Shown here one piece after another: positions 63,773-64,000 of a DNA stretch of 64,000 nt. The notes under the pieces are model-generated. The model made no database searches. It was not told the DNA's origin and saw nothing but the letters and a program-made list of their open reading frames with translations. The position numbers were made by a program, and so were the translations under genes. Source of the stretch: Azotobacter beijerinckii (GTDB lineage: Bacteria > Pseudomonadota > Gammaproteobacteria > Pseudomonadales > Pseudomonadaceae); NCBI RefSeq assembly GCF_900110885.1, contig NZ_FOFJ01000019.1:19174-83173 (forward strand), read 5' to 3'. Each line of letters opens with the position of its first letter. Positions within the stretch are counted from its first letter, which is position 1.

Positions 63773-64000
63773 GTGTGGGACGAGATTCTGGCGCGATTCG
63801 AGAAGCAGGCACCGGCCAGCGTCATGGCACGGCTGGTGTTGGAACGGGCGATGCCGGCTGCCTGGGTCGACGAAGTGTTCGAGACCAACCGGCAGCGCCA
63901 GTATCCCCGGGAGCTGCTGTTTTCCACCGTCGTCGAGCTGATGTCGCTGGTTTCCCTGGGGCTGCGCCCTTCGCTGCATGCCGCCGCGCGCCAGATGGAC
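63773..64000 (+). mobile_element. IS4-type transposase, N-terminal part (runs off the window)
   Basis: An open frame from GTG (GAGGG upstream) to the window edge, 76 residues: VWDEILARFEKQAPASVMARL, QYPRELLFSTVVELMSLVSLG, RPSLHAAARQMD. This resembles the N-terminus of IS4-family transposases common in Azotobacter and Pseudomonas. The catalytic DDE region and right end lie outside. The left terminal inverted repeat should lie in 63640-63770 but cannot be defined from one end. Confidence 0.78.

Overview
The window is high-GC gammaproteobacterial chromosome of the Pseudomonas/Azotobacter lineage. Gene content and protein sequence resemble Pseudomonas aeruginosa throughout (gltX-uvrB-aminotransferase, PA4872-type oxaloacetate decarboxylase, cbb3 oxidase cluster, PcpS, NrdA with two ATP-cones). 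The linkage hemN - FNR-type regulator - cydAB is the arrangement described for cydR-cydAB of Azotobacter vinelandii, so an Azotobacter is the most likely source. This is an inference from synteny, not a database match.

Layout. 1-9 kb: 3' end of a PhoD-like phosphatase, oxaloacetate decarboxylase, gltX, uvrB, aromatic aminotransferase, tRNA-Asn, a ComEA-like HhH protein, tusA and rlmM. 9-13.3 kb: acnA, a small exported protein, then about 1 kb without a convincing gene. 13.3-29.3 kb: one respiratory block with an alpha/beta hydrolase, ccoNOQP, ccoGHIS, a SafE-type membrane protein, hemN, cydR, and cydP-cydA-cydB-cydX-ybgE. Four palindromic FNR/Anr-type boxes punctuate it, so terminal oxidases for low and high oxygen, anaerobic haem synthesis and their oxygen sensor sit together. 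29.4-32.8 kb: recR, ybaB, dnaX and the SRP RNA.

33-44.9 kb: a 12-gene, mostly overlapping, minus-strand cobalamin operon (btuB-btuM-cobO-cbiA-bluB-cbiB-cobD-cobQ-cobU-cobT-cobC-cobS) preceded by a cobalamin riboswitch. It covers uptake, corrinoid adenosylation, DMB synthesis and nucleotide-loop assembly; the corrin-ring genes are not here. Two REP-like hairpins with compensatory base changes lie inside it. 44.9-48.9 kb: two different sirtuins flanking a GATase and two NlpC/P60 lipoproteins.

49-57 kb: a DNA glycosylase I-like gene; a DAHP synthase preceded by an apparent attenuator with two aromatic-rich leader peptides; ttcA, a Yip1-type protein, sprT; dctA with a sigma54/IHF/UAS promoter; a frameshifted dienelactone hydrolase; and pcpS. 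57-64 kb: nrdA and nrdB with NrdR and DnaA sites, then an AT-rich orphan membrane-anchored gene, a methyltransferase and the start of an IS4-type transposase running off the window.

Most promising for follow-up: the double-leader attenuator at the DAHP synthase (50.8-51.25 kb), the foreign-looking orphan gene at 61.98-62.83 kb, and the BtuM-like protein with its conserved cysteine inside the B12 operon. No CRISPR array, prophage or multi-gene defence island is visible.
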